DNA of 64,000 nt from the NCBI RefSeq assembly GCF_014843845.1, contig NZ_JHQS01000062.1:62001-126000 (forward strand), in the 5' to 3' direction. Both the position numbers and the translations under genes were made by a program. Below, piece after piece: positions 8,909 through 17,253 of the stretch. The DNA comes from Mesorhizobium amorphae (lineage in GTDB: Bacteria; Pseudomonadota; Alphaproteobacteria; Rhizobiales; Rhizobiaceae). The notes under the pieces are model-generated. The model was not told the origin of the DNA. It saw only the letters and a program-made list of their open reading frames with translations, and ran no database searches. The first letter of the stretch is position 1; each line of letters starts with the position of its first letter.

Positions 8909-9614
8909 GTGGGAGTTCTCGCCCTTTGAAATCCTTCGCCAGCAGATAAAGCTCCACCGACTCATCCCGCGACGCCGGCGGCTTGACGTGGTGCACCGAG
9001 CGGAAATTCTTCTTGAGCATGGAGAGCAATTCGTTTTCGGCGCCCCCCTGAAAAGTCTTGGCGAGGAAATGGCCGCCGGGCTTCAGGACCGAAAGCGCAA
9101 AATCCGCCGCCACCTCGCACAAATGCATGGTGCGGATGTGGTCCGTCCGCTTGTGGCCGGTGGTGGGTGCTGCCATATCGGAGAGCACGACATCGGGATT
9201 GCCGCCGAGCGCCTCGGCGAGTTTCTGCGGCGCCTCGGGGTCGAGGAAATCCATCAAAAGAACCGGCGCGCCGGGCACGGCATCCATTTCCAGATAGTCG
9301 ATGCCGATGACATGCGGATTGTCCGCCGTCGACTTGGTGCGTGCCGCCGCAACCTGGCACCAGCCGCCGGGGGCGGCACCGAGGTCGATCACCTTCATGC
9401 CGGGCTTCAGCAGATGGTGCTTGTCGTCGATCTCGATCAGCTTGTAGGCCGCGCGCGAGCGATAGCCGTCGGCCTTGGAGCGCTGCACATAGGGGTCGTT
9501 GATGTGGCGCTGCAGCCAGCGGCGCGACGATTCCTTCAGGCCACTCTTCTTCTTGATCCTGGTCTTCAGGACGCGAATGCCGGCCGAACCTGGCTTTTCC
9601 GGTTTCTTGCTCAT
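8877..9614 (-). CDS. rlmE: 23S rRNA (uridine-2'-O-)-methyltransferase RlmE
   Basis: SAM-dependent 2'-O methylation of U2552 in the 23S rRNA A-loop. The 245-residue protein has the RrmJ/FtsJ fold: RAAYKL (catalytic Lys58), the SAM loop DLGAAPGGW (77-85), LSDMAAPTTG (catalytic Asp), KTFQGG (second Lys) and SVELYLL (Glu), completing the K-D-K-E tetrad. A basic N-terminal extension of about 40 residues is usual in alphaproteobacteria. The last 14 or so residues are encoded by the palindromic repeat at 8847-8908. The ATG overlaps the ppx stop by four bases. Confidence 0.95.
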   Translation of the reverse strand: MSKKPEKPGSAGIRVLKTRIKKKSGLKESSRRWLQRHINDPYVQRSKADGYRSRAAYKLIEIDDKHHLLKPGMKVIDLGAAPGGWCQVAAARTKSTADNPHVIGIDYLEMDAVPGAPVLLMDFLDPEAPQKLAEALGGNPDVVLSDMAAPTTGHKRTDHIRTMHLCEVAADFALSVLKPGGHFLAKTFQGGAENELLSMLKKNFRSVHHVKPPASRDESVELYLLAKDFKGRELPPSSSQGEAGA

Positions 9615-10954
9615 TGCCGGCCGCGCCCATCGTTACGCCAGACGCAGTCGTCGGCCATCAACTCGCTCAATATGCCTTCGCGCAGGCCGCGGTCGGCGAC
9701 GCGCAGCCGCTCGGACGGCCACACGGCCCGGATCGCTTCCAGTATGGCGCAGCCGGCAAGCACCAGGTCGGCACGATCGGCGCCGATGCAGGGGTTGGCG
9801 ACGCGCTGCTGGAAATCCCAGCCGACCAGTTTTTCGACCATGCGGTCGACGCTGTCGCGGTCCATCCACAGCCCGTCGACGCGGCGGCGGTCGTAGCGTT
9901 CGAGGTCGAGATGGACGCCGGCCAGCGTCGTCACCGTGCCCGAGGTGCCGAGCAGGTGGAAATTCGGACTGGCGAGCACATGTGCCAACCGGTCGCGCCC
10001 GTCGAAGGCCTTCAGCCGGACCGCGACATCCTCGACCATGGCGGCGAAGATCTCGCGCGTCACGGTACGACCGCCAAAGCGCTCGGCCAGCGACACGACG
10101 CCGACGGGCAGCGAGGTCCAGGAGACGATGTGGTTGGCGAGCCGTGGCGAACGACGCCCGGTGAGGTCGATCAGCGCGATCTCGGACGAGCCGCCGCCAA
10201 TGTCGAACAGGACGACGCCTTGTGTGTCGCGCTCGACCAGCGAGCCGCAGCCCGATACCGCAAGCCGCGCCTCGGTCTGGCGGTCGATGATCTCGAGCTT
10301 CAGCCCCGCCTCGCGCTCGACGCGCGCGAGGAATTCGACGCCATTGTCAGCCGAGCGACAGGCTTCGGTGGCGATCAGCCTCGCCTTCCTGATCTTGCGG
10401 TTGCGCAGCTTGTCGCCGCAGACCTTCAGCGCCTCGACGGCGCGGTCCATGGCGGCCTGACCGAGGCGGCCATTGGCGGTGAGCCCCTCGCCCAGCCTGA
10501 CGATGCGCGAAAAGGCATCGATAACCCGGAACTGGCCATGGCGCGTCGGCACCGCTACCAGCAGGCGGCAATTGTTGGTGCCGAGATCAAGCGCGGCGAA
10601 CACAGGCAGTTCCTGCATCGGCGGCCGGCCGTACTGCGGCCGGGCCGCTACCGGCGAAGGCGCGGCTTCGGGCTGACGGGTGACCGGCGCGACACTCGCG
10701 ACTGGCGCCGGTGCCTTCGCGGCAGGATTGTCGTCGCGGGCGAAAACCTTGCGGCCGCGCCGGCGCTTGCGCCGTTTTCTTGATTTGCCTTTCTGGTGCT
10801 GGGCCTCGCCCGCCTCGTCAGCATGTCTGCTGCCTGGCCCCGCATGGCGTTCGTGATGCCGCCCGGCGGATGGGCTTGCCTGACCTGGCGGCGTCGGCGA
10901 AGCCCTGGACACGCCCACTGCCGGCGCACCAGCGCCGGTGTCGTGGTCTTCCAC
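9611..10954 (-). CDS. Ppx/GppA family exopolyphosphatase / pppGpp phosphatase
   Basis: Acts on polyphosphate or guanosine pentaphosphate. The sugar-kinase/Hsp70-like actin fold is clear: FAALDLGTNNCRLLVA (phosphate-1 loop), VLFDIGGGSSEIAL (phosphate-2 loop) and LLGTSGTVTTLAG. GTG 10954 is chosen because GGAAGGAA lies six bases upstream; the frame continues to 11017. The first 110 or so residues are a low-complexity, very basic extension (KSRKRRKRRRGRK) before the conserved domain. It is the first gene of a two-gene unit with rlmE (ATGA overlap). Confidence 0.9.
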   Translation of the reverse strand: MEDHDTGAGAPAVGVSRASPTPPGQASPSAGRHHERHAGPGSRHADEAGEAQHQKGKSRKRRKRRRGRKVFARDDNPAAKAPAPVASVAPVTRQPEAAPSPVAARPQYGRPPMQELPVFAALDLGTNNCRLLVAVPTRHGQFRVIDAFSRIVRLGEGLTANGRLGQAAMDRAVEALKVCGDKLRNRKIRKARLIATEACRSADNGVEFLARVEREAGLKLEIIDRQTEARLAVSGCGSLVERDTQGVVLFDIGGGSSEIALIDLTGRRSPRLANHIVSWTSLPVGVVSLAERFGGRTVTREIFAAMVEDVAVRLKAFDGRDRLAHVLASPNFHLLGTSGTVTTLAGVHLDLERYDRRRVDGLWMDRDSVDRMVEKLVGWDFQQRVANPCIGADRADLVLAGCAILEAIRAVWPSERLRVADRGLREGILSELMADDCVWRNDGRGRQ

Positions 10955-11198
10955 TTCAGTTCCTTCCGGCGCCGCGCGAACCGGAGACCGGACGCAGCAG
11001 GCGCTTAAATGTTTCAAGTTGCGGCCAGACTAACAGCGCCGGGCCGGATCACCAAGAGTGCACGTGGGTGAATTTTCGCGGCGCAATGCGCCGGCAACGC
11101 TTGCCTGTTGAATAGCCGGCTTCAATCAGGCATGTCTGAAATCGAGGGCGGACTGGGAAAGAGATGCGGGGCCAAAGCCTGACGATGAGCTGCGACGC

Positions 11199-12128
11199 AT
11201 GAACTGGAGACGCTATCTCTGGCCGGTCATCGGCATTGCGGCAGTCATCTTCTCGCTCCTGCTTTTGTGGCACGAACTGCGCGGCATCTCGATCGACGAT
11301 GTCTGGGACGGCATCGTCGCGATTCCGGCGCGCGGCTGGCTGCTGGCAGCCTTGAGTTCCGTCATCGCCTATGCCTCGCTCGCCGGCTACGACCACATCG
11401 CGCTGCTCCATATCGGCAAAAAGGTCTCGTGGCTGTTCGTCACCTTCTGCTCGTTCACCACCTATGCGCTGTCGCACAATATCGGCGGTTCGGTCATCTC
11501 GGGCGCCGTGATCCGCTACCGCGCCTACGGCACCAGGGGGCTCAGCGGCCAGGATGTCGGCGTGCTGGTCGCCATCTGCTGGATCACCTTCGTGCTGTCC
11601 AGCCTGCTCGTCGGCGGCCTCGTGCTGGTGTTCGAACCCGAGATCATCGACCGTTTTTCCGGCGCCCCGCACCATGGACTGGCGATCGCCGCCGGCCTCG
11701 CCATGCTGATCCTCGTTGGCGCCTATGTCTTCGGCAGCTGGCTACATCTGAAGCCGCTCAAGATCGGCAGCTTCCAGCTGCACTATCCGGCGCTGCCGAT
11801 CGTGGCGCGGCAATTGCTGATAGGTCCGATCGAGCTTTTGGCGGCGGCGGCGATCATCTTCTTTGCGCTCCCCGCCGGCAACCCGGGCTATTTCGTCATA
11901 GTCGGCGTCTTCCTGGTGTCGTTCTCGGTGGCGCAGATCTCGCATGCGCCGGGCGGCCTCGGCGTGTTCGAGGTGGTGTTCCTTGCCGGTCTGTCGCACA
12001 TGGACCCGGTCGGCGTGCTGGCGGCGCTCCTGGTGTTCCGCCTGTTCTACCTGATCATCCCGCTGATGATCGCGCTCTGTGTGGTGCTGTTCTTCGAACA
12101 CTCGCAATACAGCCGGACGGAGAATTGA
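11199..12128 (+). CDS. YbhN/UPF0104-type membrane protein (LPG synthase TM-domain family)
   Basis: A 309-residue protein with about eight membrane helices, resembling the flippase-like N-terminal domain of MprF (lysylphosphatidylglycerol synthase TM region). Family features seen are TTYALSHNIGGSVISGAVIRYRAY in the first half and the APGGLGVFEVVFL sequence in the second. No aminoacyl-transfer domain follows, so it would not make lysyl-PG by itself. Role is probably lipid handling. It is a single gene, divergent from ppx. Confidence 0.8.
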   Translation: MNWRRYLWPVIGIAAVIFSLLLLWHELRGISIDDVWDGIVAIPARGWLLAALSSVIAYASLAGYDHIALLHIGKKVSWLFVTFCSFTTYALSHNIGGSVISGAVIRYRAYGTRGLSGQDVGVLVAICWITFVLSSLLVGGLVLVFEPEIIDRFSGAPHHGLAIAAGLAMLILVGAYVFGSWLHLKPLKIGSFQLHYPALPIVARQLLIGPIELLAAAAIIFFALPAGNPGYFVIVGVFLVSFSVAQISHAPGGLGVFEVVFLAGLSHMDPVGVLAALLVFRLFYLIIPLMIALCVVLFFEHSQYSRTEN

Positions 12129-12328
12129 GGTGCTGGGCGAATTGAGGCGCCGGGTAAAGCTCGGATGACTTTCTCGGCCTGACGACGCGCCGGTGAACGC
12201 GGCGTTGGAACAGTCTGATCAAACCTGGTGATTGAAACGCGGCGCAGGCTTGACTATTTTCCGGCGGCGGCTACAAGGCAGCCGCAACGGCGAATTTGCC
12301 GTCAGCTTCGCGTGGTCTCCGCGCCTGC

Positions 12329-12402
12329 TGGGGAATAGGTTAACGGTAGACCCACGGACTCTGACTCCGTTAGTCCTGGTTCGAATCCAGGTTCCCCAGC
12401 CA
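12329..12402 (+). tRNA. tRNA-Gln (CUG)
   Basis: A complete cloverleaf can be drawn: acceptor TGGGGAA/TTCCCCA, D-arm with GGTTAACGGTAG, anticodon stem ACGGA/TCCGT around the loop CTCTGAC (anticodon CTG, Gln), and a T-arm with the loop TTCGAAT. Discriminator base is G and CCA is encoded. It marks the left edge of a lower-GC segment, as tRNA genes often do, but no repeated attachment site was found downstream. Confidence 0.95.
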
Positions 12403-12547
12403 TCTCTATTTTTTCAATAAATCAGCCAGTTGGCTCGTTTCAGAAAATCACAACCGGACCAGTTTAGCGGCCTATCCGGTCGGCCCGCTCGCAGACCAAC
12501 GTTCAACTAGCGAACCAAAAGCCGCACCGGCGACTACAGCCTAGCGA

Positions 12548-13156
12548 CTACTCATCTCGCCTGTTGGCGGAGTGCGAGAGATTCAAACGAGACAAATCGA
12601 TGAGAGGGCGGGTATCACTAGGGATGATTCTTTCGATGGCAGTTATTCTTCCGCTTGGGATCAATAAGAGCCGTTTATCTACCCCCATTGCTACAACATA
12701 TGTCGAACCAACGCTAATAATATTCACACTATAAGCAAGATCCTTACCTTCCACGTATATCCAGTGATCCGGAGCTTTGATGGACACAATGACTGCGGCA
12801 TTTGCTAACCCGTAAAGTAGTGGAACAGCCATGTAGCTAAATAATGTTGTCAGAATCATTTCTGTTGCAAATTGCCTTGATGACACTATTATCATCCATG
12901 CAACCTTCAGGGCAACGATCATGAGGATTACAAAAGTCAAATATAGCCAAATCTTTTGTGTAAGTTCCAGCAAAAGTGCTATCACAAAAACCGGGAAGCT
13001 CAATACAACCTTAACCAATACATTATTTTCAACTATGTGAAGTTTCTCTTCGACCCACGTCCATAGGCTGTGAAGTTTCCCACTGCTTGGTGTGGCGCTA
13101 GGCGCGCGCGCCGCACTCTGCATGCCAGCTCGATACGACGAGAAGCCGTCATGCAT
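12548..13156 (-). CDS. Hypothetical membrane protein
   Basis: No known family is recognised in this 202-residue protein. It has a polar N-terminus of about 50 residues, two or three hydrophobic segments (about residues 45-85 and 100-125) and a hydrophilic C-terminal half. Base composition is clearly more AT-rich than the flanking genes, suggesting transfer. The small upstream gene ends 12 bases before its start on the same strand, so they probably form an operon. Confidence 0.55.
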   Translation of the reverse strand: MHDGFSSYRAGMQSAARAPSATPSSGKLHSLWTWVEEKLHIVENNVLVKVVLSFPVFVIALLLELTQKIWLYLTFVILMIVALKVAWMIIVSSRQFATEMILTTLFSYMAVPLLYGLANAAVIVSIKAPDHWIYVEGKDLAYSVNIISVGSTYVVAMGVDKRLLLIPSGRITAIERIIPSDTRPLIDLSRLNLSHSANRRDE

Positions 13157-13168
13157 ATTGGACGCGTT

Positions 13169-13381
13169 TTATATTAGATATACGACTGTAATGACCCCCA
13201 AACTTACGCTATCGAGAGGAAGCAGCTTACCAATCTGATGGGTAAGGGACGCCGCAATAGAAAGGGCAGAGGCGATAGCTATTATGGTCGGCGCATTAGA
13301 AATTATCTCAGCTAGTGAAAGTTCATTGATCTCAGTTCCTTTTCTGCCATCTTCAATCGCCTCCTTGTGAGTCATTGGCAT
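13169..13381 (-). CDS. Hypothetical small membrane protein
   Basis: A 70-residue protein with one or two hydrophobic stretches (SNAPTIIAIASALSIAAS and the C-terminal SLGVITVVYLI) after a polar start. ATG 13381 is chosen because GGAGGGG lies six bases upstream; the frame itself stays open to 13444. It is not recognised. It lies directly upstream of the 202-residue membrane protein and the two may act together. Confidence 0.5.
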   Translation of the reverse strand: MPMTHKEAIEDGRKGTEINELSLAEIISNAPTIIAIASALSIAASLTHQIGKLLPLDSVSLGVITVVYLI

Positions 13382-13461
13382 GTGATTCCCCTCCACTCCG
13401 ATACGATTGACGCGAGAAAGCAAAAAAGGAAAGCTCGCCGGCACCTAGTTGAGGCGCCAGC

Positions 13462-13866
13462 ATGTGCAATCTCTACAACATCACCACGTCGCAAGCGGCT
13501 ATCCGCCAATGGACTCGCACCTTGCGAGACATATTGGGCAACTTTGAACCGTCCATAGACATCTGTCCGAACCGGCCCGGCCCTGTGGTCCGCAATGCGC
13601 TGGACGGGCAACGCGAGCTTGCTAATCTGTTGTGGGGCATGCCGACGCCGCTGGAGCGGGTGAAGGACAAGGCCGACTACGGCACTACCCAACATACGCA
13701 ATCCGCAATATGGCCACTGGCAGCAATACGTCGGCATCGAGCACAGATGCGTTGTGCGTCCGGGGTGTCGCCCTTTGTGGTGGTGCCAGTATGGTCCTTA
13801 ACGGGTATCAGCCGGGCGGACTTTTGCTCTTACCGACAGTATAGCAGAATCTTGGGAGCGCCGTGA
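13462..13866 (+). pseudogene. Frameshifted SRAP (YedK/HMCES-like) pseudogene
   Basis: The protein begins MCNLYN, with Cys2 that becomes the catalytic nucleophile and DNA-crosslinking residue in SRAP proteins, and continues to RELANLLWGMPTP as in the family. After codon GTT ACC near 13685 the reading frame changes: the next frame reads NIRNPQYGHWQQYVGIEHRCVV, the expected family continuation. One extra base near 13689 explains this. Downstream of about 13755 neither frame keeps family similarity and the C-terminal two thirds is missing. It is therefore a dead, truncated copy. Confidence 0.75.
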
Positions 13867-13978
13867 AAATATATCGGCACCTTGTTGAAATCCCACGGCG
13901 ATCTCGGTGCAAGGCGAACTATTAGGGCGTTGCCCCGCCTAATAGTTTCAAGCTACCGTTGATCAAAAGGAGATCAGA

Positions 13979-14293
13979 ATGCGTGCAGTCGTCGTATTGG
14001 GTTTAATGCTTTGCGCCGGTACTGCACGCGCTGGCGAACTAGAGGCTCTTCTCAACGAGAAAATTGGAGGCTGCTTAGTCATTCCAGTCTTTGCGGACGT
14101 TCCATTCAAAGTGACTTTTGAGGTCACATTAGATAAGGCCGACAAGGCCAAGACTGTTTCCGTGATCACCTATGAACCTCATTCCGATGCGATGGCGAAG
14201 GCTGCTCCGTTCCTTGCAAATGGCGTGAAAAGGTGTTGGCCGCCAGGGATCAAAACCAATCCAGTTCGTTTCACATTTTCGATGAGCGAATAG
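13979..14293 (+). CDS. Small secreted protein, TonB-C/TolA-like
   Basis: A 104-residue protein with a clear signal peptide (about 18 residues, cleaved after GTARA). The mature part has one pattern, V-x-F-E-V-x-L-D ... A-x-x-x-A-V/L-x-R-C-x-P-P, that resembles the C-terminal domain of TolA/TonB-like periplasmic proteins. An AAGGAG ribosome site lies seven bases before the ATG. No function is assigned. It is alone on its strand. Confidence 0.65.
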   Translation: MRAVVVLGLMLCAGTARAGELEALLNEKIGGCLVIPVFADVPFKVTFEVTLDKADKAKTVSVITYEPHSDAMAKAAPFLANGVKRCWPPGIKTNPVRFTFSMSE

Positions 14294-14585
14294 CACGCGG
14301 AACTACGTGCCCCATGCGATTGGTGGCGTATGGGCTATCTTCCGCGATTGTTGGCGAGATTGCCCGGTCGTTGCGCGCGCCTTCTCATCGGCCACCACGC
14401 CCCGCATCGTCGCCTCTAGCTGCCGGCCCATTTTCTTGGCCAGGTCATCGTTCTGCGCGGGCGTGCCGGCACTCGACGGCAGAAACGTGGATAAAGCGTC
14501 CTGACCTCCATTGTCGACGGGCTGCCGCATCTGACCAAACGCCGAATTCGCGCCGAACACTGGGGAGGGCGATTCTCAAATGGTC
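14294..14585. other. Intergenic stretch with an unsupported short frame
   Basis: Between the small secreted protein and the stop of the cyclase gene. A minus-strand frame of 85 codons (14303-14560) starts with ATG but shows no family, signal peptide or clear ribosome site. Its composition (Q-, A- and R-rich) does not decide. It may be a remnant of a larger lost gene. Nothing else was recognised. Confidence 0.3.
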
Positions 14586-16751
14586 TCATTTGATGGTCGA
14601 GAACTCAAAACGATCAAAACGGAAAACTGCCGTATACTCGTGGCCCTGCCCCGGCGTCCCTGCAGGATTGCGGAAGATCGCGCCGCAGGTTGTCTGAACT
14701 TTCGGAATAGCGTCGCACAGGAAGTTCTCCTGCACCCAACTGGTTCCTTTATCTATCCATGCGCCTCCCCCGCGCAGGTCATGACCGAGGATGAGCGACC
14801 TGATCTCCGAACCGGTAAGCCGGTCCTTCGCATCCAAATCGAGCTGTTCTGGCAACTCCGGCACACCGGCCTTGTCCAGGCCGTTCAGCAGGCGCCCGAT
14901 GTCAGCCGGGTTCTTGAACACAAAATACCTCTGCGTAACCAGCTGATTTGCCCCTCCATCCTTTCGTTCCAACATGACGTTCCTTAGCCCGTCGCTATAG
15001 GCGGCGACCTGGTCACTACGCCCGAGATGTGCGTAGGCCGAAACCAATACCTGCAGGCCGTAGAATTTCGGCCATGGATCGGGCGATTGGAGATCGATCC
15101 TTTCAAGGTAGTCGACGGCTTCCTCGAAACGACCCTGGCCAAATGCAGCCAGCCCAGTCTGGTAGTGCCGATGGTCATTGCCGCCTGGGTCGACACGGTT
15201 GGCCGCGTCGAGATAGTCGCGGGCCTCGTTCGGCCTGCCATTGAAACTCAGGGCTTCTGCCAGCCCGACATAGTTCAGGGGATCGCTCGGGTCGAGCGCC
15301 ACTGCCTTGAACATAACCGCGACTGCCTCGTCGGACCGGTGCTCGCGAACCAGCAAACTGGCGACGAGCTGATAGTAGGACGGCGAAGGATGCTTGGCCG
15401 CCTCCCCCAGGTACTTGTAGACGTTGTACAGCGCACCGATGTCCGAAACGACTAAAGCTTTGCCCCGCGGCCCGTCTATGTCCCAATAGGCCCAGGCGAG
15501 CGAGGCTGCCGCCGCGCCGAAATTCGGATCGAGTTCCAGCGCCTGCCGGAAAAACCTCACCGCCTGCGCAAACTCGTCTGGAGTATTGCGACGATTGTAG
15601 ATTTCCATGCCCTGGAGGTAAGCCTCGTAGGCTGCGGGATTGCGCGTGCCGCCCGCGACATCCGCCTTGCCTTGGGCGCTGACGAGACGGAGCTTGAGCG
15701 CGCCTGCGATGCTGGCAACGACCTTGTCCTGCAGCGCAAACACATCCGTCCACTGGCCGTCGAAACGTTCTGCCCAGAGATGACCGGTGGTCGAGCCGTC
15801 GATCAATTGCGCGTTGATACGCATGTCGTCGCCGACCCGACGTATCGAGCCCTCCAGTATGTACCGGACACCAAGCGCTGCGGCGAACTCAGCGGGTTTA
15901 GTCTCCTTGGCCTTGTAGGTGGAAGCCGCGTTTCGCGATACGACGAACAGGCCGGGTACGCGTGCAAGTTCTGTGGTCAGGTCCTCGGTGAAACCGTCAG
16001 CCAGATAGGCTTGCGCCTTGTCGTCGCTGAGATTGTCAAATGGAAGCACGACGAGGGATGGCCGGGTGTCGGCTTTCGCATTGGCCGTCAGAGCGGTGGG
16101 CCGAAGCGGTGGCTCCCACGGTCGCCACCACGCTGCTGCAAGGCCGACTGCGACAGCAAGGACCCCAAGTGCGGCGGCCAGATTGCGCCTGAAGCGCGGG
16201 TGTCGATTGGCCGCCATGGGCTTTTCCGCCACCGCGGGATCGAGAAGCACCCGGTACGCTTGCACCGGTTCGGCGATGTTCTTCAGCTTCTGTTCGCCCA
16301 TCGGCTCAAAGCCGAAAGCCAACTTCTTCTCGACCTCTTTGGCGACCTTTCCTGAGACGCAGATGCCGCCAGGTTGCGCTAGCTGTTGAAGCCTGGCAGC
16401 GACGTTGACTCCCTCGCCATACCGATCCTCACCCTCGACAATCACCTCGCCGAGATTGATCCCGATCCTGACGCGAATCCGATGATCTTCGGAAACGGCG
16501 GCGTTGCGTTCCACTAGGCCGCGCTGCAACGACACGGCACATTCGACCGCGTCCACGACGCTGCCGAATTCGGCCAGCAGTCCATCGCCTATCAGCTTGA
16601 AGATGCGGCCGTGGTGGCGGGCAATCTCGGGCTCGAACAGTTCCTTGCGTCCAGCACGAAGGCGCTCGAACGTGCCGGCCTCGTCGCGCTCCATCTGGGT
16701 GGAATAGCCCACAACATCGGCGGCGAGAATGGCGGAAAGCTTGCGGTCCAT
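14586..16751 (-). CDS. Adenylate/guanylate cyclase with TolB-like and TPR domains
   Basis: Probable class III nucleotide cyclase. From ATG 16751 (MDRKLSAILAADVVGYS) the catalytic domain covers about residues 1-170, with metal-binding Asp in AADVVGYS, the GDG loop in KLIGDGLLAEF and the transition-state NVAARLQQL. A transmembrane helix at about residues 192-210 is followed by a TolB/FlgO-like domain (PSLVVLPFDNLSDD) and several TPR repeats to the C-terminus. This order is common in rhizobial CyaA-like paralogues. The open frame to 16958 lacks the family pattern. Effector and signal are unknown. Confidence 0.88.
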   Translation of the reverse strand: MDRKLSAILAADVVGYSTQMERDEAGTFERLRAGRKELFEPEIARHHGRIFKLIGDGLLAEFGSVVDAVECAVSLQRGLVERNAAVSEDHRIRVRIGINLGEVIVEGEDRYGEGVNVAARLQQLAQPGGICVSGKVAKEVEKKLAFGFEPMGEQKLKNIAEPVQAYRVLLDPAVAEKPMAANRHPRFRRNLAAALGVLAVAVGLAAAWWRPWEPPLRPTALTANAKADTRPSLVVLPFDNLSDDKAQAYLADGFTEDLTTELARVPGLFVVSRNAASTYKAKETKPAEFAAALGVRYILEGSIRRVGDDMRINAQLIDGSTTGHLWAERFDGQWTDVFALQDKVVASIAGALKLRLVSAQGKADVAGGTRNPAAYEAYLQGMEIYNRRNTPDEFAQAVRFFRQALELDPNFGAAAASLAWAYWDIDGPRGKALVVSDIGALYNVYKYLGEAAKHPSPSYYQLVASLLVREHRSDEAVAVMFKAVALDPSDPLNYVGLAEALSFNGRPNEARDYLDAANRVDPGGNDHRHYQTGLAAFGQGRFEEAVDYLERIDLQSPDPWPKFYGLQVLVSAYAHLGRSDQVAAYSDGLRNVMLERKDGGANQLVTQRYFVFKNPADIGRLLNGLDKAGVPELPEQLDLDAKDRLTGSEIRSLILGHDLRGGGAWIDKGTSWVQENFLCDAIPKVQTTCGAIFRNPAGTPGQGHEYTAVFRFDRFEFSTIK

Positions 16752-17253
16752 CGGCCTGGCCCATCCCCGACGGATTATAGAACTAGTTGCGCTGAAATGA
16801 AAACGACTGACCTCACCAGCGTCCGCCGTGGGCGTCTCGGGATCCAGCAGCCGTCGATAAAACTCGCGGAAGGAGTTCGCAGATACGGCCGCATCAGCGG
16901 CACCAATCCTGTCATCAAGGATGACGGAACTGTCGCTTTGATGCAGAGCGCCAAGCAATGGTGGAACAGTGCGTTGGCCCAGCCTATGACAGCTACGCGA
17001 CCTGGCTACCTGCAGTCAACAGCGAGTTGGTCGTCCCGAAAAACGGAGAAAGTTTCTTTTCAGCGCCCCCTCTACCCAGTTTTCTGAAACTGAACAGGCG
17101 GCGGCAACACCTCCGCTACGCAGCCAGCCTGATTTGCTCGAGTTCATCGAACAGATGCCGGATTTCTGGGCTTGGCGCGAGACAGCAAGTTCGACAAGCG
17201 TTCAAGAACGGCAGCCAATTCAAGTTCCAGCGATGAAAAGTCCACGCAAATGA
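16752..17253. other. Intergenic region without recognised gene
   Basis: About 500 bases between the start of the cyclase gene and the stop of the GGDEF-EAL gene, both on the minus strand. It should contain the cyclase promoter. Plus-strand frames here (for example 16958-17236) lack codon bias and family similarity and were not called. No hairpin, repeat or RNA gene was recognised. Confidence 0.4.

Noticed and set aside
13632..13844. Short 70-codon plus-strand frame taken as an independent gene
   Set aside because: It is another frame of the broken SRAP gene and shows no own features.
12329..14300. Integrative element with attachment sites at tRNA-Gln
   Set aside because: No repeat of the tRNA 3' end and no integrase was found within the window.
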